A stretch of DNA of 64,000 nt from Methylomonas methanica MC09 (GCF_000214665.1 NC_015572.1:1240001-1304000), one strand, 5' to 3'. Shown: positions 1 to 9,216, counted from the first letter of the stretch. The notes: generated by a model from the letters alone, not told the origin. Made by a program: numbers and translations.

Positions 1-1
1 C

Positions 2-823
2 CATACCCCAGCGCTGAGTAGAGCGGCCAGCGAACGCTTGAGTTTGGAAACATGTTTACGCCGGGCTCTGACCGAGCACGAGTTTGTGTTGCATTATCAA
101 ATGTTGATAGACGCACGTACCGAGGCAGTAATCGGAGTCGAAGCGCTGGTACGCTGGCAACCTGCGGGCAAAGCCTTGGTGCCGCCGGGCATATTCATTC
201 CCATTGCCGAGGAAACCGGGCTCATCGTCCCGTTGGGCGAATGGGTGCTGAGTACCGCCTGTAAACAAGGCAAGGCCTGGATGGATGCCGGCATACCGGC
301 CCTGATAATGGCGGTCAATTTGTCGGTGCGTCAGTTTCAGTCGGTCGATGTGGTGGAGTTGGTGCGCCGAGTATTGGCGGATAGCGGCTTTCCGGCCGAC
401 CGTCTGGAGCTGGAGTTGACCGAAGGGATGTTGATGGACGATGCCAAACAGTCTATTGCGACTTTGAATGCCTTGAAGGAATTGGGTGTGAGGCTGTCTA
501 TAGACGATTTCGGTACCGGTTATTCCTCATTGGCTTATCTGAAACGTTTTCCCATCGATAAACTGAAAATCGATCAAAGCTTCGTGCGCGGCCTTTCCGA
601 TGATATTAACGACCGGGAAATTACCGCTACCATCATTGCCATGTCGCGCGTTTTAAAACTGGACGTGTTGGCGGAAGGTGTGGAAACCGAGCAACAGCTG
701 GCGTTTTTGCGGGAGAGTGGCTGCGATTATTACCAAGGCTATTGGTTTCATAAGCCGGAGCCCGCCGCCGATTTGCAAAAGCGCTTAGGCGATTTCCCGC
801 GAAAAATATACCCAACTGGCTAG
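2..823 (+). CDS. Cyclic-di-GMP phosphodiesterase, EAL domain (5' end outside window)
   Basis: This is the C-terminal part of an EAL-domain protein that hydrolyses the second messenger cyclic-di-GMP in the cytoplasm. The frame stays open back to the window edge, and the residues just before the TTG at 38 (ALSRAASERLSLETCLRRAL) look like the usual linker between a GGDEF and an EAL domain, so the start lies upstream. Numbering from position 38, the EAL motif is at 35-37, the metal-binding Asn in AVNLS at 94, LELTEG at 125-130, DDFGTG at 156-161, the Lys of LKIDQ at 177 and EGVET at 213-217. All residues needed for catalysis are present, so the domain should be active. An N-terminal GGDEF and sensor domain is expected but not visible here. 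Confidence 0.93.
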   Translation, partial: HTPALSRAASERLSLETCLRRALTEHEFVLHYQMLIDARTEAVIGVEALVRWQPAGKALVPPGIFIPIAEETGLIVPLGEWVLSTACKQGKAWMDAGIPALIMAVNLSVRQFQSVDVVELVRRVLADSGFPADRLELELTEGMLMDDAKQSIATLNALKELGVRLSIDDFGTGYSSLAYLKRFPIDKLKIDQSFVRGLSDDINDREITATIIAMSRVLKLDVLAEGVETEQQLAFLRESGCDYYQGYWFHKPEPAADLQKRLGDFPRKIYPTG

Positions 824-848
824 CCTTTTTGTCCATCCACGGCAGATC

Positions 849-885
849 AAAAAAGGTTACATAGCACAACTATGCGCGCTTTTTT
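849..885. terminator. Candidate bidirectional terminator between convergent genes
   Basis: A hairpin lies between the convergent ends of the EAL gene and the EVE-domain gene. An outer stem of AAAAAAG against CTTTTTT encloses an inner stem CATAG/CTATG with loop CACAA, separated by a 4x4 internal loop. The A-tract and T-tract would give a U-run on either strand. The inner stem is only 5 bp, so strength is uncertain. Confidence 0.45.
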
Positions 886-975
886 GCTCTTTGTAGCCGA
901 ACAAAAATTCGGCGCCATTCGGGTACATTTATTCTTGGCAATTGCCTTAATTGACAGACTTTGACGCCAGCCGGA

Positions 976-1434
976 CTATTCCAGTCCCAGGATAAAATCC
1001 CATTGCTGCGGGGTGATCGGCATGATGGACAAGCGGTTGCCGCGCCTGACCAAGGCCAGCTCGGTCAAGGCCTGTTGTTGTTTTAGTTCCTGCAGACTGA
1101 TGGTGCGTTGTAGTTTGCGGACGAATTTTATGTCGACCATAAACCAAGTGGGTTTGTCCGGATTGCTTTTCGGATCGAAATGTTTGTCGTCCGGATCGAA
1201 GGCGGTAAAATCCGGATAGCTTTCCCGGGCGACTTCGGCGATGCCGACAATGCCGGGCAGCTCGCAATTGGAATGGTAAAAGAACACCTGATCGCCGATT
1301 TTCATCTCGTCGCGCATCATATTGCGGGCTTGGTAATTGCGTACGCCATCCCAGTGCTCGGTTTGTTTGGGGCGCCCGGCAAGGTCATCGATGCTAAAGG
1401 CTTCGGGTTCGGATTTCATCAGCCAATACTGCAT
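976..1434 (-). CDS. EVE domain-containing protein
   Basis: This 152-residue protein is a stand-alone EVE domain, the fold related to PUA and YTH domains that binds modified bases in nucleic acids. It has the family's opening MQYWLMKSEP, the GVRNYQARN block around residues 31-39, and the FYHSN...PGIVGIAEV segment around 52-68 that lines the binding pocket. Length matches the usual bacterial size of about 150 residues. The start ATG is followed directly by the conserved first strand. It is a monocistronic gene facing the EAL gene. Its exact ligand in bacteria is not settled, so no specific function is claimed. Confidence 0.92.
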   Translation of the reverse strand: MQYWLMKSEPEAFSIDDLAGRPKQTEHWDGVRNYQARNMMRDEMKIGDQVFFYHSNCELPGIVGIAEVARESYPDFTAFDPDDKHFDPKSNPDKPTWFMVDIKFVRKLQRTISLQELKQQQALTELALVRRGNRLSIMPITPQQWDFILGLE

Positions 1435-1513
1435 AAAAGCTCCACGATATGTTTAAGTCGGTTAAATAGCATAGCATGACCGGGAATAGGCATAGCAAAG
1501 CGTTTAAAACCGC

Positions 1514-3739
1514 TTAAAGTTCTTGGGGGCCCAGTACGCGCAGCACTTCCTCGCAAGTGGTCAAGCCTTCCAGCACCTTGCTGAGCGCGTCCTGCAGTAT
1601 GGTTTTATAGCCGTTTTTAACGGCGGCATTTTTAAATTCCAAATGCCCGGCTTGCCTGGCAATCATATCGCGCAGCTCTTCGTTGGGAATCAATAACTCA
1701 ACCAGACAAATGCGTCCGTGATAACCATTAGAGCCGCAGTGTTCGCAGCCCTGTCCCTTAAATAAGGGTTGCTTGAGGTTGCGAAATAGCGGCCCCAACT
1801 GGTCCAGCAAGGTGGGGTCGACCTGATCCGGTGCGCTGCAATGCGGGCAGATTTTCCGAACCAGCCTTTGGGAGATAATGCCTTCCAGGCTGCTGGCCAG
1901 GATATACGGTTTCAAGCCCAAATCGAATAAGCGGGCAATCGTGGCGATTGCCGAGTTGGTATGCAGAGTGGAGAACACCATGTGGCCGGTCAAGGCGGCT
2001 TGAAAAGCAACTTCGGCGGTCTCCAGGTCGCGTATTTCACCCAACAAGATAACGTCGGGATCTTGTCTGAGGATGGCGCGTAATACCACCGGGAAGGTCA
2101 GGTCGATTTTGCCTTTGATATTCACCTGTCCTGCGGTATCCAGGTAGTATTCGACCGGTTCTTCCAAGGTGACGAAATTTTTGGTGGGGGTGGCTGAGTG
2201 CTGCAACAGGGAATATAACGTTGAGGTTTTGCCGCTGCCGGTAGGGCCCGTGGCCAAAATGATGCCCTGGGGTTTATTGATCAGACGCTCCAGTTTAACT
2301 AAATCGCTGCTGGAAAAACCCAGCTGGTCTATGGGGTGGATAGAGGCGTTTTGATCCAAAATTCGCATCACCACTTTTTCGCCGTTCAAAACCGGCAGCG
2401 TGGAGATACGCAGATCTATGATACGGTTGGGTGCTTTTACCGTGACTCGGCCGTCTTGCGGGCGCCGACGTTCGGCAATGTCCATTTCGGCCATGACTTT
2501 GATGCGCGATACCAACGGGCCGTGAAAATGATGCGGGATATAAATTTTATCTTCCAAAATACCGTCTATCCGGTAGCGCACGGCGATACTTTTGGCGCGG
2601 GGTTGAATGTGTATGTCGCTGGCGCCCAGGCGGATGGCTTCCAAAATTACGGCGTTGACCAAACGGATGGCCGGCGGTTCTTCCGTCTGCTTTAACAGTT
2701 GCCCCAGCGATAGGTTGGTGTCTTCTTCATCGATGACGACTTGTATGCTTTCGAACGGATCTTCGGTAGCCACGATGGCGTTAAAGTCGCTAAATGATTG
2801 CACACCGCCGTATATCTCCTCCACTTTACGTTCAATCTCTGCGACACCGGCCATCACGACTTTTAACGGCAAACCGCTCATGAAACTTAACTCGGCTTGC
2901 AAGTCCAGATTCACCGGGTCGGCCACCACAATCAATAATTGGCCGTTTTCGATTTTTAAGGGTAGAACCGCGTGTTGCCGGCAAAGCGATTGCGGGATCA
3001 GATTATGCACTTCCGGCTCGACCTGAAATTCCGCCAAGGCGATTTGTTCCACCAGCAAATCCTTGCGCAGAATGTCGCGTATCACCGCCTCGTCGACCCA
3101 TTGCCGTTGCAGAATCAGTTTCAGTACCGAATCGTTGGCATTTTGCTTGAGCTTGAATAACTCCTGCAGCTGAGCGTTGCTTAACAGGTTTTTCTTGTTC
3201 AGCAAAATGGCGATCTGACCGCCGTCGGAGCCGACGGCTTTGCGGAGTTTGCCGATCTCCTTGGTTTTTTCCTGATTTTCGATTTTGAGCTTTTTGTTTT
3301 TGGCAATCAGGTCGTATTGTTCCAGCGCCAGACCGACTGTGATGCGCAAATCGTCGTCGTTCCAGGGTTTTAAGATAAATTTATACACCGCGCCTTCATT
3401 AATGGCGCCCATCACCGCGCCGGTGTCGGCATGGCCGGTCAACATGATGCGAATAGTGTCCGGATGCAGGGCTTTGATGCGCTTTAACAATTCCGCGCCG
3501 TCCATATGCGGCATTTTGTGGTCGGTGATGACCAGCTGGTAGTCGTTGTCCTTGAGTAGTTGCAAGGCCTCCTGGCCCGACATGGCGGTGTCGATGTGGT
3601 AGTTTTCGCGCCGGAAAATCCGCCTCAAGGAGCTCAGGACATTAGGCTCGTCGTCGACGAACAGCAGGCGGTAGGTGTGCTTGCCCGCTGGCTCCTTATC
3701 TGCATTTCCGCCGGTAAACAATGAACTATATTTCGACAT
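1514..3739 (-). CDS. Receiver domain fused to GspE/PilB-type secretion ATPase
   Basis: This 741-residue cytoplasmic protein joins two modules rarely found in one chain. Residues 23-135 are a response-regulator receiver domain with the acidic pair D29/D30, phospho-acceptor D73 in ITDHKMP, T101 and K124. Residues 170-310 fit a GspE N-terminal (MshEN-like) domain. The C-terminal part is a GspE/PilB hexameric ATPase: Walker A GPTGSGKT at 498-505, Walker B region VILLGEIRD at 563-571, and a four-cysteine zinc site at C631/C634 and C665/C668. GspE-type ATPases power pilus or type II secretion assembly. No other pilus or secretion genes are nearby, so its motor partner is unknown. It is the last gene of a three-gene operon with a histidine kinase and a small GTPase, which suggests that the kinase phosphorylates the receiver domain. 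Confidence 0.9.
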   Translation of the reverse strand: MSKYSSLFTGGNADKEPAGKHTYRLLFVDDEPNVLSSLRRIFRRENYHIDTAMSGQEALQLLKDNDYQLVITDHKMPHMDGAELLKRIKALHPDTIRIMLTGHADTGAVMGAINEGAVYKFILKPWNDDDLRITVGLALEQYDLIAKNKKLKIENQEKTKEIGKLRKAVGSDGGQIAILLNKKNLLSNAQLQELFKLKQNANDSVLKLILQRQWVDEAVIRDILRKDLLVEQIALAEFQVEPEVHNLIPQSLCRQHAVLPLKIENGQLLIVVADPVNLDLQAELSFMSGLPLKVVMAGVAEIERKVEEIYGGVQSFSDFNAIVATEDPFESIQVVIDEEDTNLSLGQLLKQTEEPPAIRLVNAVILEAIRLGASDIHIQPRAKSIAVRYRIDGILEDKIYIPHHFHGPLVSRIKVMAEMDIAERRRPQDGRVTVKAPNRIIDLRISTLPVLNGEKVVMRILDQNASIHPIDQLGFSSSDLVKLERLINKPQGIILATGPTGSGKTSTLYSLLQHSATPTKNFVTLEEPVEYYLDTAGQVNIKGKIDLTFPVVLRAILRQDPDVILLGEIRDLETAEVAFQAALTGHMVFSTLHTNSAIATIARLFDLGLKPYILASSLEGIISQRLVRKICPHCSAPDQVDPTLLDQLGPLFRNLKQPLFKGQGCEHCGSNGYHGRICLVELLIPNEELRDMIARQAGHLEFKNAAVKNGYKTILQDALSKVLEGLTTCEEVLRVLGPQEL

Positions 3740-3742
3740 GGT

Positions 3743-4978
3743 TCATGAGTCGGGTTTAACGGGCAGGGCAATTGTCACTCGAGTGCCGGTGTTCGGCCGG
3801 CTTACGATTGTCAGGCTGCCGTGATGAGCCTGGATAATATTACGCGACACGCTCAGCCCCAGGCCCATGCCTTTGCCCACTTCCTTGGTGGTGAAAAAAG
3901 GGTCGAAAATATGCGGCATGTCCGCCTCGGTGATGCCGCGGCCGGCATCTCTCAATTCAATGGTGATTTGATTGTCTTGATAGGCGGTATGAAATTGAAT
4001 AATGCCGGGTGAGGCGGTGATGGCGTCGACCGCATTCATCAAGATACTTAAAAATACCTGTCCCAAGTCGCCGGGGTGGCAGTGCAGCATGGGTATTTCG
4101 CCTAAATCCAGATGCAATTCGGCTTTGCCGCGCAGTTCGGCGGCAGCTACATTGCAGACCTGTCGGATAATCAGATTAATGTCCGCATTTTCCCGCTCCG
4201 CGTCATCGACGCGGGAAAAACTTTTTAAGTCTTTTACGATCGCCGCAATCCGCGCGGTACCGCCTACGCTTTCATCCAGAATGTCCCGCATATCCTGTTG
4301 GATAAAATCCATGTCTTCCTGTTGCCAAACGGCTTTCAATGCATCGATGTCCCGGCAGGACGGCAATTGGTCGCCGATTTTTTTTAATGAGGCCAGATAC
4401 GAAGAGGCCGTGGTCAAATTGCTGCGGATAAAGCCGATCGGGTTGTTAATTTCGTGGGCAATGCCTGCCGCCAGCCGGCCGACGGAGGCCAGTTTTTCGG
4501 TTTCGTAGAGTTTGAGTTGGGTATGTTCTATGGTTTTGACTTGCTGCTTGACGCGAATTTCCAGGGTTTCCGCCAAGGCTTTATAGCGCTGCTCGGATAG
4601 TTCCAGGGCTTTGTGCCGGCGCTGTAATTCCTCAAAGTCGGCTTGCTGGGTTTGCAGGTGCAGCTCCGAGGCCATTAAATAGCGGGCATTGCTGCGGAGT
4701 AACAGCGTGATCAGATCGGCAGCTGCTTTTAATCGCTCTTGCGGGGCTGGGGCGGTAATTCGGCCGATGGGTTCCAGTTCGCCGTAAAGGGTTTGGCTAA
4801 CGGCGTCTTTTGCCTGCTCCGGTAGGCCCAACAGGCATTCGCCTTTTGGATTAAAAAGGGCTGACGGCACGCCCAGCAGCGTGTCTAAAGCCGTTTGCAG
4901 TCGCTGTTTGTCGATGCCGTGCAGTAAGTCCTTTAAACTTAAATCGCGTTCGAAATCGTGGCTGGTTTGGTTAGACAT
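3743..4978 (-). CDS. Soluble sensor histidine kinase
   Basis: A 411-residue histidine kinase without membrane segments. The ATG at 4978 is chosen because it follows the upstream GTPase stop by 4 bp; a longer reading frame from 5062 would overlap the GTPase heavily. The N-terminal 100 residues are not recognised and probably sense an internal signal or partner. A coiled coil rich in Glu, Gln and Leu (about 105-160) leads into the HisKA domain, with the phospho-acceptor His in [10 protein letters not shown] near residue 175. The ATPase domain shows the N box (LMNAVDAI), the G1 box DAGRGI, the F box FDPFFTTK and the G2 box GKGMGLGLS. It lies 3 bp upstream of the receiver-GspE gene, its likely phosphorylation target. 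Confidence 0.9.
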   Translation of the reverse strand: MSNQTSHDFERDLSLKDLLHGIDKQRLQTALDTLLGVPSALFNPKGECLLGLPEQAKDAVSQTLYGELEPIGRITAPAPQERLKAAADLITLLLRSNARYLMASELHLQTQQADFEELQRRHKALELSEQRYKALAETLEIRVKQQVKTIEHTQLKLYETEKLASVGRLAAGIAHEINNPIGFIRSNLTTASSYLASLKKIGDQLPSCRDIDALKAVWQQEDMDFIQQDMRDILDESVGGTARIAAIVKDLKSFSRVDDAERENADINLIIRQVCNVAAAELRGKAELHLDLGEIPMLHCHPGDLGQVFLSILMNAVDAITASPGIIQFHTAYQDNQITIELRDAGRGITEADMPHIFDPFFTTKEVGKGMGLGLSVSRNIIQAHHGSLTIVSRPNTGTRVTIALPVKPDS

Positions 4979-4982
4979 GAGA

Positions 4983-5645
4983 TTAGGCCTGCCGGTCTGT
5001 TTGGCCGCTGGCCTGATTAACGAAAGCCTCTCGGGATAAGCTGTGCCGATTTTGAAACTCAAATTCCCGGTCCAGACAGTCGTAAACCTGGTTTAGCAAG
5101 GCGAGGAAGGTCTCGACCACGCCGCCGCCGTCCAACGCCGAGCTGAAAAGCACCGGCCAGGGTGCGGATTCCCAGCGTTGCAATACTTCGTCCTCGCTCA
5201 GAATGTCGGTCAGATCCCGCTTATTGAATTGTACGACTAAGGGCAACTGCTCGAAATCGATGCCGACTCTGGCCGCATTGTCCTCCAGGTTGGCAAAGGC
5301 TTCGCCGTTATTGGTGCTCTGAGTACGCTGCGAGTCGGCGACGAATACCACGCCGTCCGCTCTTGATAATACGGCTTTGCGGGTACTGTCATGAATGACT
5401 TGGCCTGGAACCGTGTATAACTTGAATTTAATCAGCAGACCCGATGGGGCTTTAAAGCCCAGCGGTAATAGATCGAAAAACAAGGTGCGATCGTTGGCGG
5501 TTTCCATCAGCATGATTTCACCTTTCAGGTCGGTGCACAAAATATCGTGCAAACGCATCAGGTTAGTGGTTTTGCCACTCTGCGCGGGTCCGTAGTAAAC
5601 CAGTTTGATGGTTAAACGGTTATTTTCTTCGTCGAAAATTGCCAT
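4983..5645 (-). CDS. MglA/Arf-like small GTPase
   Basis: This 220-residue protein is a bacterial small Ras-like GTPase of the MglA group, cytoplasmic switch proteins best known for controlling cell polarity and motility in Myxococcus. The P-loop GPAQSGKTT is at 19-27, the switch II region carries TVPGQ at 78-82 in place of the canonical DxxGQ, and NKRD at 141-144 gives guanine specificity. Length is close to MglA (about 195) plus a short C-terminal tail. It is the first gene of the operon with the kinase and the receiver-ATPase. In other bacteria MglA directs type IV pilus ATPases to a cell pole, so a GTPase next to a GspE-like ATPase is functionally coherent. No MglB-type partner (Roadblock domain) is seen in the window. 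Confidence 0.9.
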   Translation of the reverse strand: MAIFDEENNRLTIKLVYYGPAQSGKTTNLMRLHDILCTDLKGEIMLMETANDRTLFFDLLPLGFKAPSGLLIKFKLYTVPGQVIHDSTRKAVLSRADGVVFVADSQRTQSTNNGEAFANLEDNAARVGIDFEQLPLVVQFNKRDLTDILSEDEVLQRWESAPWPVLFSSALDGGGVVETFLALLNQVYDCLDREFEFQNRHSLSREAFVNQASGQTDRQA

Positions 5646-5833
5646 GGCATTTCATCGGACTATTCTTGAAAGGGTGGGGAAATGATAAACCCTGCGTATG
5701 ACAGTCTGTTAAGTGCGATATAACGCAACCGCTGTCGGCATGCGCCTTTGCTGGTCAAACTCAAGCCAGACAGCGCCATCGGCCACTCGGCCTGCCTGTT
5801 ATCAATCCGTTCCGGCTAGAATAGCTCGGTCTG

Positions 5834-7003
5834 CTATTCATTGGCAATGATATCCACCAGCAAAATGCGGTCGGGATCCAGGCGCAGGGATAAGGTTTTG
5901 CACAATAACTCGCTGCCGAAGTCGCGATAACGCTCCGAGGTGACGATGCGGTTACTGTCGCCGGCGGCTTCCAGGGCCAATAGTTGAAAAAAGTAAGGTC
6001 TCCAGGACCAGTTGAAGCCGATTTTGCGCGGGTCGGTAAACCATTGGTTTTCTAAAAAGCTGAAATCCGGGGAAAGTTGGTTGCCTTGGTTGTCGCACAG
6101 GTAAAAACGAATCACATCGCTTTGGGCGAAATTCCAGCTGGCTAATTCGTTCAGGTTAAAGTCGCCTTGCAACACTTCGGCCAAACGGTATATGAGTTCT
6201 TTGGTGGTGTTGATGGCGCCTACTTTGGCTTGTAGTTTGGTTACGGTGTTTTTCAGGAATTTGTTGCGTAACGAGATAATGTGCTGTTCGTAAAGCTGCG
6301 GTGGTTTGAATTCGGCTTGGGCGGGCGAAAACAGGTAGCCCTGCATGTACTGCGCGCCGCAACTGAGTCCGAACAAAAACTCTTCGTCTGTTTCCACGCC
6401 TTCGCAAATGATTTGGCAACCGGTACGTTTGCCCAACCGGGTCATCAGGTGCACTACTTCGCTGGCAAGACCGCCTTTGGTGGCTTGCTTGAATAAACGC
6501 ATGTCGATTTTTATGATGTCCGGGTGTATCGCCAGTACCCTCTGTAATTGCGACGAACCGGCTCCAAAGTCGTCTAAGGCCACCCGCAGTCCTTGCTTGC
6601 GATAACGTTTGACGATTTCCTTTAATTTGTTCAGATCGGCATGGTCTTCGGTGATTTCAATAATAATTCGCTGGCGGTCGATATTGAGTTCTTCCAGCAT
6701 CTTTAACGTGGGTAGCGCATTCAGGTGGCGGATATTGTTGATCCAGGCAGCGGAAATATTGATCGCCAAATAGGTGTTGCTATCCAGTTCGGCGAATTTT
6801 TGTAAGGCCTGCCAGCGTACCTGCCGATCCAGTTCGGTGCGTTGTTTTTCATCCAGATGCGGCGAGGAAAACAGCGAGCCGGCGGAGATGATTTTGTTGT
6901 GGGCGTCGAGTTGTCTGGCGAGTGCTTCATAGCCGATGATTTTGCCGTTGGCCACGCTGACGATAGGTTGAAAATGCGGGAATAGCGTTATCGTGGGTTC
7001 CAT
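5834..7003 (-). CDS. EAL-domain cyclic-di-GMP phosphodiesterase with C-terminal sensor-like domain
   Basis: A 389-residue protein whose first 245 residues form an EAL domain: EAL at 26-28, N82 in AINIS, EITED at 116-120, DDFGAG at 144-149, K165 in IIKIDM and EGVET at 201-205. All catalytic positions are kept, so hydrolysis of cyclic-di-GMP to pGpG is expected. The C-terminal 140 residues resemble the PAS/Cache-like domain that follows the EAL domain in YkuI-type proteins (NQWF...GFNWSWRPYFFQLL region); this is a family-level inference. No membrane segment is visible. It is transcribed alone, divergently from the hydrolase gene, across a gap of about 150 bp that should hold both promoters. Confidence 0.9.
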   Translation of the reverse strand: MEPTITLFPHFQPIVSVANGKIIGYEALARQLDAHNKIISAGSLFSSPHLDEKQRTELDRQVRWQALQKFAELDSNTYLAINISAAWINNIRHLNALPTLKMLEELNIDRQRIIIEITEDHADLNKLKEIVKRYRKQGLRVALDDFGAGSSQLQRVLAIHPDIIKIDMRLFKQATKGGLASEVVHLMTRLGKRTGCQIICEGVETDEEFLFGLSCGAQYMQGYLFSPAQAEFKPPQLYEQHIISLRNKFLKNTVTKLQAKVGAINTTKELIYRLAEVLQGDFNLNELASWNFAQSDVIRFYLCDNQGNQLSPDFSFLENQWFTDPRKIGFNWSWRPYFFQLLALEAAGDSNRIVTSERYRDFGSELLCKTLSLRLDPDRILLVDIIANE

Positions 7004-7140
7004 ATTTGAGTTAACTAACCTCTACTGTCATGTGTGGGCTATTGGGAAATTGAACTAGAATTCACTGAAACCAGTGTGCGCGGTTTATGCCTTCGATGTG
7101 CGTTTTCCGCATGTTGGTAATTATGGTTCATTATTCACTA

Positions 7141-7148
7141 AAAGGAGG
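7141..7148 (+). promoter_or_regulatory. Strong Shine-Dalgarno that fixes the hydrolase start
   Basis: The sequence AAAGGAGG ends 4 bp before the ATG at 7153. It decides in favour of the start MSEYKLYY over the upstream in-frame ATG at 7087, which has no such site and would add 22 residues without family similarity. Confidence 0.8.
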
Positions 7149-7152
7149 CTTT

Positions 7153-8298
7153 ATGTCTGAATATAAGCTCTATTATGCGACAAACCGTAAACATAAGGGT
7201 TCGCGTTGGCAGCCGGAAGGTTACGGGAAAAAGTTTAGCGACGACGGCATGGAGAATCTACGCTTTGGTGTGCTGACGGTTAATGCGGACGACAAGACAG
7301 TGAAAAAATATCTGAATGCGCCGCTGAAGGATTGCGGCGTGGGAGATGGGGAAAAATTGGCCGGTTACTTGGCGGGGTGTGCGGAGAAAGCCAAAATCGT
7401 CGCCTATCAGGAATCCATCAAGGCGGATATCGCCGAACAAGCCCAGGCCGATACCAAGTTGGGATCCAAAGCCATGTTTGCCGATTTGATGCAGGATATG
7501 CAAAACAGCAGCGATGTATTGATTTATATCCATGGCTTTAATGTGGCCTGGAGCGATGCGGTAGGTTCGGCATTGACTTTGCAATTGATGTTGCAGCACG
7601 CTCCGACGCGGGATGACTCGCAAAAAGTGCAGGTGGTGTTGTTCAGTTGGCCGTCCGACGGCTTGGCGCTGCCTTGGGTGTCTTATAAATCGGACCGCTC
7701 GGAGGCCACGGGTTCCGGTGCCGCCGTGGGGCGCGGTTTTTTGAAATTACGGGATTTTTTGGCCGATTTGCGGGATAAGGCCAGAAAGGGCGGCAAACAG
7801 CTGTGCGGCCAGGATATTCACCTGCTGTGCCATTCCATGGGTAATTTTTTATTGCAAAGCGCCTTGGAAAGAATAGCGGACTTTACGCCGGGTAACAGCT
7901 TGCCGCGTATATTCGATCATGTGTTTCTATGTGCGCCGGATGTGGACGATGACGCTTTGGAAGCGGGACAACCGTTGGAAAAAATCGACCAGATTGCCCG
8001 TAACGTAACGCTTTATCATAATCGCCAGGATACCGCGATGGTAATCTCAGATTATACCAAAGGTAATCCGGAACGCTTGGGAGGTGCGGGCGCCGCGCAC
8101 CCGGCCTTGTTGCATAACAAAATTCATCAAATCGATTGTACGCCGGTTGTGCATGGCGTGGTCGAACATAGTTACTATCTGGCCGGAAAAGTGGCGGCCG
8201 ATATCAGGGCCAGTATCGATGGTTGGGAGCAGGGCGATAGCCGGCGGGAGAGGCAGCGTAGTGCGACTTTGGAGAATGTTTGGGTGTTGAATAAATAG
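7153..8298 (+). CDS. Alpha/beta hydrolase, DUF900 type
   Basis: A 381-residue predicted cytoplasmic esterase or lipase-like protein of the DUF900 alpha/beta hydrolase family. It shows the strand plus oxyanion-hole motif VLIYIHGFN near residues 122-130 and the nucleophile elbow CHSMGN with Ser near 228, where Cys replaces the first Gly of GxSxG. The acidic residue is probably in APDVDDDA and the catalytic His near the C-terminus in VVEHSYY. There is no signal peptide. Some DUF900 proteins are larger and exported; this one is not. The substrate cannot be read from the sequence. It is followed directly by the insertion-sequence region. Confidence 0.85.
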   Translation: MSEYKLYYATNRKHKGSRWQPEGYGKKFSDDGMENLRFGVLTVNADDKTVKKYLNAPLKDCGVGDGEKLAGYLAGCAEKAKIVAYQESIKADIAEQAQADTKLGSKAMFADLMQDMQNSSDVLIYIHGFNVAWSDAVGSALTLQLMLQHAPTRDDSQKVQVVLFSWPSDGLALPWVSYKSDRSEATGSGAAVGRGFLKLRDFLADLRDKARKGGKQLCGQDIHLLCHSMGNFLLQSALERIADFTPGNSLPRIFDHVFLCAPDVDDDALEAGQPLEKIDQIARNVTLYHNRQDTAMVISDYTKGNPERLGGAGAAHPALLHNKIHQIDCTPVVHGVVEHSYYLAGKVAADIRASIDGWEQGDSRRERQRSATLENVWVLNK

Positions 8299-8325
8299 TG
8301 AGGGGAGAATTGCTAATCCTAGGAA

Positions 8326-8437
8326 GCTGTCCGAGAACTCGAAAATTGAAATTTCCTCCACAATATATAGTGCAATGGCTGGTTAAAAATTACTATATGT
8401 CGTGGTTATTTTTTCAGGGATTGCATTCTCGGACAGC
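8326..8437. mobile_element. 112-bp palindromic MITE-like element
   Basis: Perfect 12-bp terminal inverted repeats GCTGTCCGAGAA (8326-8337) and TTCTCGGACAGC (8426-8437) bound a non-coding 112-bp segment. The two arms stay partly complementary inward, for example ATATAGT against ACTATAT, so the whole element can fold into one long hairpin. This is the architecture of a miniature inverted-repeat transposable element. No target duplication could be identified. It abuts the IS481 remnant on its right, which it may have truncated. Confidence 0.65.
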
Positions 8438-8653
8438 CTCCGAGGCCATGGCGCAGCCAGATGCTACGAACGCCGCTGGATGACAGGAAGTACAGGCCTT
8501 GTGCAACTCGTTACTGACGCGCAATTGGCTACGCGAGGGAAAGTCGAGTGCATGAGTCAGCGCCGCTTGCTCAGTGGATTCATCGATCCGATTTCTCAGA
8601 TTGGGTTGGCGACGGCTGTTGTGGAATAAGTTTTCGACACTTCCCGATTCCAC
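8438..8653 (-). pseudogene. IS481-family transposase fragment (frameshifted)
   Basis: On the minus strand the peptide SRRQPNLRNRIDE and then ALDFPSRSQLRVSNELHK matches the N-terminal DNA-binding part of IS481-type transposases. At about 8495-8498 the frame shifts, and the similarity continues in another frame as LYFLSSSGVRSIWLRHGL before stopping at the MITE-like element. The catalytic DDE domain is missing. This is a dead remnant of about 70 codons. The family call rests on remembered motif patterns. Confidence 0.65.
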
Positions 8654-8745
8654 CGCCGTTTTGATAGAAAGATACCACTTCTATCTCACCATTAGCCCTC
8701 AATCTTATCAAGGCTTAGTGTCATATCAAGTCTAATTGGCTACAA

Positions 8746-8772
8746 TTTTTGGAGCTGGGGGGCTCCTAAAAA
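8746..8772. terminator. Strong hairpin, possible terminator
   Basis: TTTTTGGAGC pairs with GCTCC-T-AAAAA (one bulged base) around a G-rich loop. It stands in the otherwise empty stretch between the IS481 remnant and the IS3 remnant. The tails are A/T stems, not a clean downstream T-run, so a terminator role is only possible. Nothing else is seen in 8654-8788. Confidence 0.3.
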
Positions 8773-8788
8773 TCTTTCGCAAAAATCC

Positions 8789-8853
8789 CTCCCGCGTCAA
8801 AATAGTTGTCGCCTCAAATTTATAGAATCCATTAAATTTGAGATAAAAAATGA
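8789..8853 (+). mobile_element. Left-end remnant of the IS3 element found at 12136
   Basis: This stretch matches the left end of the IS3 element at 12136 with few mismatches: the shared core AATAGTTGTCGCCTCAAATT and then the internal TTAAATTTGAGAT, up to the ATGA at the orfA start codon. There the match stops. It shows that a second copy of the element once sat here and was cut at its first codon. Confidence 0.8.
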
Positions 8854-8945
8854 CCTGATCAGCAAGCTCCGTCAGCTAACCAGCGGAATCCAGGTGAATG
8901 CCGATAAAAACGCGCATACCGGTTTCAAATTACCAGGAGATCGTC

Positions 8946-9216
8946 ATGAGCATGAACCGTATCCAATTTCAAACGGGCTTGTCACTACCTGACTTTCTCG
9001 AACGGTTTGGCATAGAGATACAAGGCGAAGAAGCTCTGGAAAAAGCCCGCTGACCCGACGGTTTTCGTTGTCCGCGTTGTGGCCAAGCGTCGCATTACCT
9101 GCTTAGCGGAAGCGGCCATCCGACCTATCAATGTCGATTACAAACTTCCCTGATCGCAGGCACGCTATTTCAGAGTACCCAACTGCCATTAACAACCTAG
9201 TATCTGACCATTTACC
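8946..9216 (+). pseudogene. IS1595-family transposase N-terminal remnant
   Basis: The frame from the ATG at 8946 reads as an IS1595 transposase N-terminus: NRIQFQTGLSLPDFLERFG, then PDGFRCPRCG (zinc ribbon), then QTSLIAGTLFQSTQLPLTT. It is preceded by AGGAG at about the right distance. Two in-frame stops, TGA at 9051 and TAG at 9198, both fall where the family has Trp (KARWPxGF and LTTWxL). The frame is then cut by the left end of the IS66 at 9217. The DDE/DDN catalytic domain is absent, so the gene is dead. Confidence 0.75.
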
